Shown one piece after another: positions 7,775 to 16,035 of a DNA stretch of 64,000 nt. Within the stretch, counting starts at the first letter, position 1, and every line of letters starts with the position of its first letter. The notes beneath the pieces were generated by a model, which did not search any database, was not told where the DNA came from, and saw only the letters and a program-made list of their open reading frames with translations. Made by a program: the position numbers and the translations under genes. Source of the DNA: Mycobacterium xenopi (GTDB taxonomy: Bacteria > Actinomycetota > Actinomycetes > Mycobacteriales > Mycobacteriaceae). The stretch lies in assembly GCF_009936235.1 (NCBI RefSeq), contig NZ_AP022314.1, positions 3,534,001 to 3,598,000 on the forward strand. The letters run 5' to 3'.

Positions 7775-8020
7775 ATGTGTTTGGGAATTCCCGGCCAAGT
7801 CGTCGAGATGCTCGACGGCTACGACGGACAGCTCGCGCTGGTTGACGTCGCCGGCGAAACCCGAAAGGTCAACGTCGGCATGCTGCCCGACGAGACGTTC
7901 GCCCCGGGCGACTGGGTGATCATCCACATGGGTTTCGTGGTCGAGAAGACCGATCGGGCCGGCGCCGAACAGGCGATGGCCGGTTTGGAGTTGATGGGCC
8001 GCGGCGACAGTCCGGTGTGA
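7775..8020 (+). CDS. hypC: Hydrogenase assembly chaperone HypC
   Basis: HypC carries the Fe(CN)2CO unit with HypD. The 81-residue protein starts MCLGIPGQV; Cys2 is the conserved ligand, so ATG 7775 is the true start rather than the in-frame TTG at 7766. The middle GETRKVNVGML and GDWVIIHMGF segments are typical. Its start lies 6 bp after the protease stop, completing the operon. hypD, hypE and hypF are not seen here. The 3' end is 15 bp from the convergent GntR gene. Confidence 0.92.
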   Translation: MCLGIPGQVVEMLDGYDGQLALVDVAGETRKVNVGMLPDETFAPGDWVIIHMGFVVEKTDRAGAEQAMAGLELMGRGDSPV

Positions 8021-8035
8021 CGGCGAGCAGACCTG

Positions 8036-9535
8036 CTACAGCCACCACGACGTGGCGGTGTCGAGGTGGCGGCGGGTGCGGTAACGGGCCAGGCTATCGT
8101 CACCGTCGTCGATCGCCCCGATGATCCGCAGGTGGGCGTGCGCAACCTCGACGGCATCGGCACGGCTGAGGGGCCGCTGGTCCAGACTCACCCACTGCCG
8201 GCGGAACAGCTCCACCAGTATCCGAAGAAACAACTGCAAGACGGGATTTCCCGCGAGCTGAGCCAGCCCGGTGTGGAACAAGAACTCCGCCATCCCGGCT
8301 TTGCGGAAATCATCGGTGATCTCGTCGATCGGGTGCCGGTGTAAGTCGAGAAATGCTTTCACGTCTGGATGTTTGCGCCGTTTAACCACTTTCGCGACAT
8401 TGTCGATCTCGATGGCATCGCGCACCATACGCAAGTCTTCGCGAGTCGGTCTGCGGTATTGCAAGTACAGCGCGATGGCGTCGATGCTTGCCTGCGCCCG
8501 CGGCTTTGCCACGACCAACCCGCCACCGGGCCCTCGCCGCATGAGAGCGACAGCGTGATATTCCAACAACCGCACCGCTTCTCGAAACACCGACCGGCTC
8601 ACCCGGTAGCGGTCCAGCAACTGGCTCTCGGTTCCGAAGACCGAACCGAGCCGCCAGCCGCTGGCAGCGATATCGTCTTGGATGGTGGCGGCCAACTGCT
8701 CAGCGAGCTTGACGTGTGATGCCTCTTTCGTATCGCGGTGCCGACGTCGGGAGGGCATTGCCCGGCCGGAACCGTGATGTCGCCGCAGCCACGCAGTCAC
8801 CGATTGGACGTGACGCTCGGTAAGCGTCTTTGCGCGCGCAGAATCACCAGCGGTAGCCGCAGCGACAATCGCCGCGTGGTCGTCGTGCGTGCGGTGCAAC
8901 GCCTCGACTGCGTCACCCGCGGTATCCAGGCTCGAACCTTGGGCGAATCGCACGGTCAGCCGCATAAGGATTTCGATGAAGAGTTGCAGCACCGGGTTTT
9001 TCGCTTGATCGGCCAGTGCGACATGGAATTCGTCGCGAGCCATCGCTGAGCCGCGGATAAGCGGTTCCTCCGCCTTCAACACCTCACGGAGACGGGTGAT
9101 CCCGGCCTCGTCGATCCGGTCTGCGGCCAGCGCTGCTGCCAACGGCTCGAGCAAGAGGCGTGCATTGAGCAGATCGTCGATCGTGACACCGAGATACTCC
9201 AGGTAGATCACGACCGCCCGAGTTGCCGCTGCCGGGTCGGGCTCGGCGACGAACAGGCCGCCGTTTGGTCCGCGCCGCATACGCGCAACCTGATGGTGCT
9301 CGACCAGGCGAACGGCTTCCCGCAGGACTGACCTGCTCACCCGATAGCGTTGTTGTAGAGCCTGTTCGGACCCCAATGATTCCCCGATGGGCCAGCCTCG
9401 ACGAACAATGTCGGCTTCGATGCGCCGAGCGATCTGCGCGGCCCGTTTATCGGAGCGCTGGTCAAGGCCGGCACTGCTCACACTCGGATTCCACGGCCCG
9501 TCCGTCGTAGTCGGAAATCCGCTGCTAGTGGTCAT
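8036..9535 (-). CDS. Double-module GntR (FadR/FCD) regulator
   Basis: This 499-residue protein contains two complete FadR-type modules in tandem. Module 1 (about 20-260) has LGSEQALQQRYRVSRSVLRE and RRGPNGGLFV, then an FCD ligand domain with FHVALADQAKNPVLQLF. Module 2 (about 285-499) repeats FGTESQLLDRYRVSRSVFRE and RRGPGGGLVV with FHTGLAQLAGNPVLQLF. M. tuberculosis Rv3060c is recalled as similarly double. Two DNA-binding heads in one chain suggest an intramolecular pseudo-dimer. It starts 20 bp after the thiolase-like gene on the same strand, so likely regulates that lipid cluster. Confidence 0.9.
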   Translation of the reverse strand: MTTSSGFPTTTDGPWNPSVSSAGLDQRSDKRAAQIARRIEADIVRRGWPIGESLGSEQALQQRYRVSRSVLREAVRLVEHHQVARMRRGPNGGLFVAEPDPAAATRAVVIYLEYLGVTIDDLLNARLLLEPLAAALAADRIDEAGITRLREVLKAEEPLIRGSAMARDEFHVALADQAKNPVLQLFIEILMRLTVRFAQGSSLDTAGDAVEALHRTHDDHAAIVAAATAGDSARAKTLTERHVQSVTAWLRRHHGSGRAMPSRRRHRDTKEASHVKLAEQLAATIQDDIAASGWRLGSVFGTESQLLDRYRVSRSVFREAVRLLEYHAVALMRRGPGGGLVVAKPRAQASIDAIALYLQYRRPTREDLRMVRDAIEIDNVAKVVKRRKHPDVKAFLDLHRHPIDEITDDFRKAGMAEFLFHTGLAQLAGNPVLQLFLRILVELFRRQWVSLDQRPLSRADAVEVAHAHLRIIGAIDDGDDSLARYRTRRHLDTATSWWL

Positions 9536-9555
9536 GAAAGCTGCCGCAAGGGAAT

Positions 9556-10752
9556 TCAGCTTGTCAGCAATATGCAGCCAGCGATCGGGCCGCCGCCCAC
9601 CGCTACCGCGGCTACTTCCGGGCGCGGCGACACCTGCCGTTGGCCGGCGTCCCCGCGCAACTGCAGGCACGCCTCGTGTAACACCCAGTAGCCGTGCATC
9701 CGCCCGGCAGATAGTTGGCCACCATAGGTGTTCAGGGGCAGCACCCCGTCAAGGGCGATCCGCGTCGCGCCCTCGACGAACGGGCCAGCCTCGCCGTCAT
9801 CGCAGATGCCAAGCGCTTCCAGCCACGCGAACGTCAGGAAAGTGAACCCGTCGTACAACTCCGCGATGTCCACGTCCGCGGGCCGCAGATCCGTTCGCGA
9901 CCATAGCTGGGCTGCAGCATCGACCGACGCCATCTTCGGATAGTCCTCACGGTGAAACCAGCCACCGGCACCGTTGGACCCGCCGATCGCCTCCACCGCC
10001 ACAGGCCGGTGAGGGCAGTCACGCGCGTAACCTGCCGCCGACACCACCACCGCAATCGACCCGTCGACCGGTACGTCACAGTCCAGCAGCCCGAACGGCG
10101 ACGACACCGGCCGCGCCGCCAGATACTCGGCCATTGTCAATGGTTCTCGGTACACCGCAAGCGGATTCAACGCGGCATTGCGCCGGCTGTTGATCGCCAG
10201 CCAACCCAGCTGCTCCTTGGTGGTTCCATACAATTGCATGTGGCGGCGGCAATTCAACGCCAACCAGTTCGCCGCGGAATAAGCGTGGGCTGCAACGAGT
10301 TCAGCCACATCGTCCATCGGGCCAATAGCCGGTCGATCGCCATCGGCGGGTGATTCGACAATCCGCGCCAGGGCAGGACGTGGCGCGTTGGCCGATGACG
10401 GCGACGTCGGCACCGTGCCGCCGATCATCTGGACCGTTCGGTAGACCAACACATGACGCGCTCGCTTCTCCGCGACCGCAAGGCACGCCGACATCACCGG
10501 GCTCAACAGACCGCCGGTGTCGAAGCCGGTTCCGCAGTCGGCGGGTTGGATGCCCAGCTCGGCGCTGACCTCGTCCGGCGGGGTATCCCCGAGCGTGGCG
10601 ATGCCATCGACCTCGCTTACCGCCAAGCCGGCGTCGGCGATCGCGTCGCGCACCGCCTCCAGCGTCAGTTCGAGCCCCGGAATGCCGGTGCGGCGGCCGA
10701 TCCGCGAAATACCGACACCGGACAGGATCGCGTCCTTCTCGAAGTACCGCAT
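9556..10752 (-). CDS. Thiolase-fold lipid-transfer/aldolase protein, Ltp2-like
   Basis: This 398-residue protein of the SCP2/lipid-transfer thiolase group has an N-terminal ILSGVGISRIGRR, a central LAINSRRNAALNP and the C-terminal LNTYGGQLSAGRMHGYW signature. The segment where thiolases carry the nucleophilic Cys reads FDTGGLLSPVM, with no Cys, so ordinary thiolysis is unlikely. Ltp2-type members act as aldolases with a DUF35 partner (Ltp2-ChsH2 in cholesterol side-chain removal). Here a DUF35 gene is divergent, 48 bp away, supporting that pairing. Substrate unknown; a branched or sterol acyl-CoA is likely. Confidence 0.8.
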   Translation of the reverse strand: MRYFEKDAILSGVGISRIGRRTGIPGLELTLEAVRDAIADAGLAVSEVDGIATLGDTPPDEVSAELGIQPADCGTGFDTGGLLSPVMSACLAVAEKRARHVLVYRTVQMIGGTVPTSPSSANAPRPALARIVESPADGDRPAIGPMDDVAELVAAHAYSAANWLALNCRRHMQLYGTTKEQLGWLAINSRRNAALNPLAVYREPLTMAEYLAARPVSSPFGLLDCDVPVDGSIAVVVSAAGYARDCPHRPVAVEAIGGSNGAGGWFHREDYPKMASVDAAAQLWSRTDLRPADVDIAELYDGFTFLTFAWLEALGICDDGEAGPFVEGATRIALDGVLPLNTYGGQLSAGRMHGYWVLHEACLQLRGDAGQRQVSPRPEVAAVAVGGGPIAGCILLTS

Positions 10753-10778
10753 CAGCTCCGCCCGCCAGACCGAGAATC

Positions 10779-10796
10779 AATAAAGTGTACTCTATT
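10779..10796. promoter_or_regulatory. AGTGTACT-core palindrome in the thiolase/DUF35 divergent promoter
   Basis: AATAAAGTGTACTCTATT is an 18-bp imperfect palindrome (7 of 9 pairs). It lies 4 bp before the DUF35 GTG and 26 bp before the thiolase-like start. The same AGTGTACT core occurs upstream of fadE22 at 13455-13462, so a shared regulator is inferred. Confidence 0.5.
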
Positions 10797-10800
10797 AGCC

Positions 10801-11259
10801 GTGCCGAGCGAGCCGCCATCGTCGCCTGCCCCCCGCATGCTTCCTCACGACCGCACCCTATGGTCGCGCGACGCCGCCGGCCGACTGCTCATCGAGCACT
10901 GCGATTGTTGTCGGCGCTGGGTTCATCCTCCGAGCGGACACTGCCCGCAGTGCGGCGGTCCACTGATCGCCCGCCCCGTGTCCGGTCGCGGCACGGTATT
11001 GACGTATACGGTGAACTTCCATCCCTATAATCCGGCGGTCCCGACACCGTATGTCATCGCCATCGTCGAGCTCGCCGAGCAGCAGGGGTTACGGCTTGCC
11101 ACTAATATCGTTGACTGCGAACCGGATTCGGTGGCCTGCGGTATGCCCGTCGAGGTTCAGTTCGAGCAGCAGGGAACTGGCGCAGATGCCGTCTTCGTCC
11201 CGGTGTTCGCCCCGTCCGACGGTCCGGCCAGTAGCGCAAGCGCACCAGCCGTTAGTTGA
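10801..11259 (+). CDS. DUF35 / OB-fold zinc-ribbon acyl-CoA-associated protein
   Basis: This 152-residue protein has a rubredoxin-like zinc ribbon (CDCC near residue 38 and CPQC near residue 52) followed by an OB-fold (GRGTVLTYTVNFHPYNPAVPTPYVIAIVEL). DUF35 proteins form complexes with thiolase-fold Ltp proteins and sometimes have hydratase activity through fused MaoC domains; here only the DUF35 part is present. The GTG start at 10801 lies just after the palindrome. It overlaps the fadE22 stop by 8 bp, convergently. The partner is probably the divergent Ltp2-like protein. Confidence 0.87.
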   Translation: MPSEPPSSPAPRMLPHDRTLWSRDAAGRLLIEHCDCCRRWVHPPSGHCPQCGGPLIARPVSGRGTVLTYTVNFHPYNPAVPTPYVIAIVELAEQQGLRLATNIVDCEPDSVACGMPVEVQFEQQGTGADAVFVPVFAPSDGPASSASAPAVS

Positions 11260-13417
11260 GCAGCGGGTCGCGCGGCATCCCGAGAATACGCTCGGCGATC
11301 TGGTTACGAGTCACCTCAGAAGTCCCGCCGGCGATCGTCATGCCCCGGGCGCCCATCACCATCCGCGCGATCAGCCCACCCGCACCCTCGGCGAGCGCGA
11401 TCTCGGGCCCCAACAGCGCCGCGGCGATCGCCGCGCCCTCGACCATGTGCTCGGCGAGTTTGAGTTTGGTGATGTTGCCTTCCGGTCCCGGGCCCGCACC
11501 CTCGACACTGCGGGCGGCGCGGCGCAGGTTCAGCAGCCGCAGCGCATGATCCTCGGCCAGGAAGTCGCCGACGCGAATAGCCGCTCCCGCCAAGCGATCC
11601 GCGCGTTTCTGAGCCAGCTGCACCAGCTGTGACGCGATGCCCTCGTAGAACGACCCGCCGCCCCCGATGCTGACCCGCTCGTTGCCCAGGGTCGCACGTG
11701 CCACGGTCCATCCCCCGTTGGGCTCCCCGACGACGTCTTCGTCGGGCACGAACACGTCGTTGAAGAACACCTCGTTGAATTCCGAACCGCCGGTGATCTG
11801 CCGCAGCGGTCGCACCTCGACCCCTGGCGCCTTCATGTCGATGATCATCGCGGTGATACCCGCATGCTTCGGGGCGTCCGGATCGGTGCGCACAGTCGCC
11901 AACCCGCGGCGGCAATACTGGGCTCCGCTGGTCCACACCTTCTGCCCGTTGACCTTCCAGCCCCCCTCCACCCGAGTGCCGCGGGTCTTGATGCCGGCGG
12001 CATCCGAGCCGGCGTCAGGTTCGGAGAACAGCTGGCACCAGATCTCCTCTTGCCGCAGCGCGGGAAGCACGAATCGTTCGATCTGCGAATCGGTTCCATG
12101 CTGGATCAGCGTCAAGATCACCCAGCCGGTGATCGAGTAGTCGGGGCGCTTGATGCCGGCCGCGGCAAACTCTTGCTCGATCACCAGCTGCTCCACCGCG
12201 TCGGCGGCCCGCCCCCACGGCTTGGGCCAGTGCGGCATGACATAGCCGGTCTCGATCAACTTGGCCAGCTGTGCCTTCTCGTCCAGGCCGGCGATTTCGG
12301 CGGCATCGGCGCGGATTCGCGCGCGCAGCTCTTCGGCCTCGGCCGGCAGGTCCAGGCTGTTGGAGCGAGTGACGCCGGCGGCGGTGCGGTCGAAAACATC
12401 TCGCGCGGGCGCATCACCGCCGAACAGTGCCCTGAGCACCAGCGCCCGGCGCAGATGCAGATGCGCATCGTGCTCCCAGGTGAACCCAATGCCACCGTGC
12501 ACCTGGATATTGAGTTCGGCGTTGCGCGCATAGGCCGGAAAAGCCAGCGCCGCAGCCACCGCCGCGATCAGCCGGAACTGCTCCTCGTCCTCGCCGGCGG
12601 CCCGGGCCGCGTCCCACACCGCGGCGGTCGCCGACTCGGCACCCACCAACATGTTCGCGCAGTGATGCTTGACCGCCTGGAAGGTCGCAATGGTGCGGCC
12701 GAACTGCTGGCGCACTTTCGCATACTCGACGGCGGCGTCGACGCAGTCCGCCGCCCCGCCGACCGCTTCGGCAGCCACCAACACTCGCGCGCGGGCCAGC
12801 GCCGATTCGCGGGCTCCGGGCAGGATGTCGTCGGCGGTGACCGCTACGTTGCTTAGCGTGACACGCCCTGAGCGCCGGGTGGGATCGGTGTTCGTGGGAA
12901 CCTCGATCGACACGCCGTCGCGGCCGCGGTCCAGCAACAGCACATCCTCGCCGGCGGCGATCAACAGCACGTCAGCCAGTCCCGCCCCGAAGACGATGCC
13001 GGCCTCACCGTTGGCGACGCCGCCGTCGACCACAACGTCGCCCTCGAGACCGACACCGCCAGTGATCGTTCCGTCGACCAGGCCCGGCAGCAGCCGCGCC
13101 TTCTGCTCAGCGGTTCCGCCATGTGCGATTACCGCCGAGGTGACGACCGTCGGCACGAACGGTCCCGGCGCCACCGCCCGGCCGAGCTCCTCGACGACCA
13201 CCACCAGCTCGGGCAGTCCGTAGCCGGATCCGCCGTGCTGCTCATCGATGTGCAGACCGAGCCAGCCCAGTTCGACCAGCTCTTGCCAAAACGGCGGCCG
13301 GGGCTCGTCGGCCGAATCGAGCAGGGCCCGCGCCGCCCAGCGCGCCTTCTGAGCAGTCAGGAACCCGCGGGCCACCTCGGCGAGCTCGCGATGGTCGTCG
13401 GTTAATGCGATACCCAT
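11252..13417 (-). CDS. fadE22: Double-length acyl-CoA dehydrogenase FadE22
   Basis: This 721-residue flavoprotein is made of two acyl-CoA dehydrogenase halves. The N-half (1-355) has LGWLGLHIDEQHGGSGYGLPEL and QVHGGIGFTWEHDAHLHLRRA. The C-half (about 370-721) has VIEQEFAAAGI, WCQLFSEPDAGSD, KVWTSGAQYCRRGLATVRTD and GMTIAGGTSEVTRNQIAERILG. The recalled M. tuberculosis FadE22 (Rv3061c) is also 721 residues. Mycobacterial acyl-CoA dehydrogenases often work as alpha2beta2 pairs; this fusion would carry both in one chain. It catalyses alpha-beta desaturation of an unknown acyl-CoA. An AGTGTACT site lies 38 bp upstream. Confidence 0.92.
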   Translation of the reverse strand: MGIALTDDHRELAEVARGFLTAQKARWAARALLDSADEPRPPFWQELVELGWLGLHIDEQHGGSGYGLPELVVVVEELGRAVAPGPFVPTVVTSAVIAHGGTAEQKARLLPGLVDGTITGGVGLEGDVVVDGGVANGEAGIVFGAGLADVLLIAAGEDVLLLDRGRDGVSIEVPTNTDPTRRSGRVTLSNVAVTADDILPGARESALARARVLVAAEAVGGAADCVDAAVEYAKVRQQFGRTIATFQAVKHHCANMLVGAESATAAVWDAARAAGEDEEQFRLIAAVAAALAFPAYARNAELNIQVHGGIGFTWEHDAHLHLRRALVLRALFGGDAPARDVFDRTAAGVTRSNSLDLPAEAEELRARIRADAAEIAGLDEKAQLAKLIETGYVMPHWPKPWGRAADAVEQLVIEQEFAAAGIKRPDYSITGWVILTLIQHGTDSQIERFVLPALRQEEIWCQLFSEPDAGSDAAGIKTRGTRVEGGWKVNGQKVWTSGAQYCRRGLATVRTDPDAPKHAGITAMIIDMKAPGVEVRPLRQITGGSEFNEVFFNDVFVPDEDVVGEPNGGWTVARATLGNERVSIGGGGSFYEGIASQLVQLAQKRADRLAGAAIRVGDFLAEDHALRLLNLRRAARSVEGAGPGPEGNITKLKLAEHMVEGAAIAAALLGPEIALAEGAGGLIARMVMGARGMTIAGGTSEVTRNQIAERILGMPRDPLLN

Positions 13418-13449
13418 CAGGGCCCTCCTCCTAGACGGGACGGGCGGTG

Positions 13450-13467
13450 GTTTGAGTGTACTTAATC
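13450..13467. promoter_or_regulatory. AGTGTACT motif upstream of fadE22
   Basis: The AGTGTACT core at 13455-13462 is flanked by TTTG and TAAT, giving partial dyad symmetry. It matches the core of the palindrome between the thiolase-like and DUF35 genes. Common control is inferred from the shared motif and gene functions. Confidence 0.4.
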
Positions 13468-13484
13468 GGCTAGCTGCCGCTTAG

Positions 13485-13552
13485 CGCCGCGAAACAGAAG
13501 CCACGGCTGTGATCTCGCGATCGAGCACGACCGTGGCTTCTGTTTGGCGGCG
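13485..13552. terminator. Long hairpin after the SDR gene
   Basis: The 22-nt arms at 13485-13506 and 13531-13552 pair with a single mismatch; the inner 15 bp (AAACAGAAGCCACGG with its complement) are perfect. The 24-nt loop holds CTCGCGATCGAG, itself a near-palindrome. It begins 7 bp after the SDR stop on the minus strand, so transcription termination or 3'-end protection is the likely role. No U-tract follows. Confidence 0.6.
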
Positions 13553-13558
13553 AGGGCA

Positions 13559-14317
13559 TCACTTGGGCGCGAACCGCTGTCCGGCGTCCAGCCGCAGGCA
13601 CTGCCCGTTGAGCATCGGGTTGTCCACGATGGCCGCGACCAGTTTGGCGAACTCCTCGGGACGGCCCAGCCGTCGCGGGAACGCCGCGTCCTTGGTCAGC
13701 GCGGTCGCGTATTCCTCCGGGATGCCCTTGGTCAGCCCGGTCGCGAACAGGCTCGGCGCAATCGCTAAAACCCGGATGCCCAGCGACCCCAGGTCGCGTG
13801 CCATGGTCAGGCACATGCCCGCGATGCCTGCCTTGGCCGCGGTGTAGGCGACCTGGCCGATCTGTCCTTCGAACGCTGCGATCGACGCGGTGTTGACGAT
13901 GACCCCCCGTTCCTCGTCCTCGGGCTCGTTTTTGCTCATGTGCCACGCGGCCAGCCGGCTGATGTTGAAGGTCGCGATGAGGTTCAGGTCCACCACCGAG
14001 CGGAAGGATTCGAGATCGTGCGAGCCCTCTTTGGTCAGCGTGCGCTTGGCGATCCCACCGCCGGCGGTGGTTACGGTCACATGCAGACCGCCCAGATCGT
14101 CGACCGCAGCCTGCAGGGCTTTCTCGGTCCCGGCGAAGTCGGTGACGTCCACCGCATGAAACGGGCCCCCGAGGGCAGTGGCGACGTCCTTGCCGTCGGA
14201 ACCCTCGCGGTCGAGTATCGCGACACTGGCGCCGCGCGCGGCCAGCAGTTCGGCGCTGGCACGCCCCATCCCCGAAGCGCCGCCGATGACGACCACCTTC
14301 TTGCCGTTGATCTCCAT
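13559..14317 (-). CDS. Short-chain dehydrogenase, 3-hydroxyacyl-CoA dehydrogenase type II-like
   Basis: This 252-residue SDR has GGASGMGRASAELLAARGA (NAD-binding), a Ser in NTASIAAFEGQIGQ and YTAAK as the catalytic Tyr-x3-Lys. The pattern IAAFEGQIGQVAYTAAKAGI and the C-terminal MLNGQCLRLDAG closely resemble HSD10-type 3-hydroxyacyl-CoA dehydrogenases, which fits its place upstream of fadE22. AAGGAGG precedes the ATG at 14317. It is not at this position in M. tuberculosis as I recall it, so it may be a lineage insertion. A strong hairpin follows the stop. Confidence 0.87.
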   Translation of the reverse strand: MEINGKKVVVIGGASGMGRASAELLAARGASVAILDREGSDGKDVATALGGPFHAVDVTDFAGTEKALQAAVDDLGGLHVTVTTAGGGIAKRTLTKEGSHDLESFRSVVDLNLIATFNISRLAAWHMSKNEPEDEERGVIVNTASIAAFEGQIGQVAYTAAKAGIAGMCLTMARDLGSLGIRVLAIAPSLFATGLTKGIPEEYATALTKDAAFPRRLGRPEEFAKLVAAIVDNPMLNGQCLRLDAGQRFAPK

Positions 14318-14395
14318 TCAAACCTCCTTGTTCCGGTAGATGCACGGTATCGCGGCCGTGCATGACGTTGTCGGCCAGCCGTGTAAAGCTGAGCT

Positions 14396-15937
14396 GTGTT
14401 GCTGATCGACGTGGCGACCACGTCGCTGGACGTGGCCGGCGTGACCGCACGTCGCACCAAGGTCGCGCGCATCGCCGAACTGCTCCACCGCGCCGCCCCC
14501 GATCCCAGGCTGGTCGAGATCATCGTCTCCTGGCTCTCCGGCGAGCTGCCGCAACGCCAAATCGGCGTCGGGTGGGCCTCCTTGCGCTCACTGCCGCCGC
14601 CCGCTGCGCAGCCAACCTTGACCGTCGACCGGGTCCACGCCGCCTTCACGCAAATCGGCGCTACCTCCGGTAAGGGTTCGCAGGGACGGCGCGCCGATCT
14701 GGTCGCGCGGCTGTTTGCCGCCGCCACCGCGACCGAGCAGACGTTTCTGCGGGGGCTGCTGTCCGGAGAGCTGCGTCAGGGAGCACTGGCCGGGATCATG
14801 ACCGACGCCGTTGCCGCCGCCACCGGCATCCCGGCGCCCGCGGTGCGGCGTGCGGCGATGCTGGGCGGGAATCTGCCCGCTGTCGCCGCAGCCGGCCTGA
14901 CCGGTGGTGCCGCCGCGCTGGCAGTATTTACCCTGCGGGTGGGCCGGCCGGTCGGCCCGATGCTCGCCCAGACCGCGACCGGCATTGCTGACGCACTCGA
15001 AAGGCTGGGCGGCACAGCGCTTTTCGAAGCAAAACTGGACGGCGCACGGGTACAGATCCACCGGGCCGGCGACGACGTCGTCGTCTACACCCGAAGCCTC
15101 GACGACGTCACCGCACGGCTGCCCGAAGTGGTCGAGGCAGCGCTGGAACTCCCGGTCCACGAGCTCATCGCCGACGGCGAGGCGATCGCACTGCGCGCCG
15201 ACAACCGGCCGCAGCCGTTCCAAGTGACGGCGTCCCGGTTCGGCCGCTCGGTCGACGTCGCGGCCGCCCGCGCCGCGCAGCCACTGTCGGTGTTCTTCTT
15301 CGACCTGTTGCGCTGCGACGGGGTCGACCTGCTCGACGCCCCGACCAGCGAGCGCATCGCCGCCCTGGACGAGATCGCACCGGCACGGCACCGGGTCGAC
15401 CGGCTCGTCACGTCGGATCCATCCGCCGCGGCCGACTTCCTGGATGCGACGCTGGCCGCCGGTCATGAGGGGGTGATGGCCAAGTCGCCGAGCGCACCCT
15501 ACGAAGCGGGCCGCCGCGGGGCGACCTGGTTGAAGGTCAAACCCGTGCACACCCTTGACCTGGTCGTGCTCGCGGTCGAGTGGGGTTCGGGACGGCGCCG
15601 CGGCAAGCTCTCCAACATCCATCTCGGCGCGCGTGACCCCGCCACCGGCGGCTTCGTGATGCTGGGTAAGACGTTCAAGGGCATGACCGACGCCATGCTC
15701 GAGTGGCAGACCCAGCGGTTTCTGCAGCTAGCCGTCGGCCGCACCGACGGTTACGTCGTCAAGCTGCGACCGCAGCAGGTCGTCGAAGTCGCGTTCGACG
15801 GAATCCAGGCATCGCCGCGCTATCCCGGCGGGCTGGCGCTGCGTTTCGCGCGGGTGCTGCGTTATCGCGACGACAAGCCCCCGGCCGAAGCCGACACTAT
15901 CGACACGGTGCGCGCAATTTACCAGCGGCACAACTGA
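14396..15937 (+). CDS. ligB: ATP-dependent DNA ligase LigB
   Basis: This 513-residue ATP-dependent DNA ligase has an N-terminal DNA-binding domain (residues 1-200). The adenylation motif I reads FEAKLDGARVQIHR with nucleophile Lys213, followed by VYTRSLDDVT (motif Ia/III region), LIADGEAIAL, HEGVMAKSP (motif IV) and WLKVKP (motif V). The C-terminal OB domain ends RFARVLRYRDDK. It seals nicks using ATP, in addition to the NAD-dependent LigA. The GTG start is at 14396. The recalled H37Rv equivalent is Rv3062. Confidence 0.94.
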   Translation: MLLIDVATTSLDVAGVTARRTKVARIAELLHRAAPDPRLVEIIVSWLSGELPQRQIGVGWASLRSLPPPAAQPTLTVDRVHAAFTQIGATSGKGSQGRRADLVARLFAAATATEQTFLRGLLSGELRQGALAGIMTDAVAAATGIPAPAVRRAAMLGGNLPAVAAAGLTGGAAALAVFTLRVGRPVGPMLAQTATGIADALERLGGTALFEAKLDGARVQIHRAGDDVVVYTRSLDDVTARLPEVVEAALELPVHELIADGEAIALRADNRPQPFQVTASRFGRSVDVAAARAAQPLSVFFFDLLRCDGVDLLDAPTSERIAALDEIAPARHRVDRLVTSDPSAAADFLDATLAAGHEGVMAKSPSAPYEAGRRGATWLKVKPVHTLDLVVLAVEWGSGRRRGKLSNIHLGARDPATGGFVMLGKTFKGMTDAMLEWQTQRFLQLAVGRTDGYVVKLRPQQVVEVAFDGIQASPRYPGGLALRFARVLRYRDDKPPAEADTIDTVRAIYQRHN

Positions 15938-16035
15938 TTCGTCACCTGCCGGCCAAGTCGCGTTAACATTTCGCGGCCCCACCGGTGCGAAAATCGCCGG
16001 AAGCCAAATACTTTAGTGCGGTCGAAGGAGGCGCC

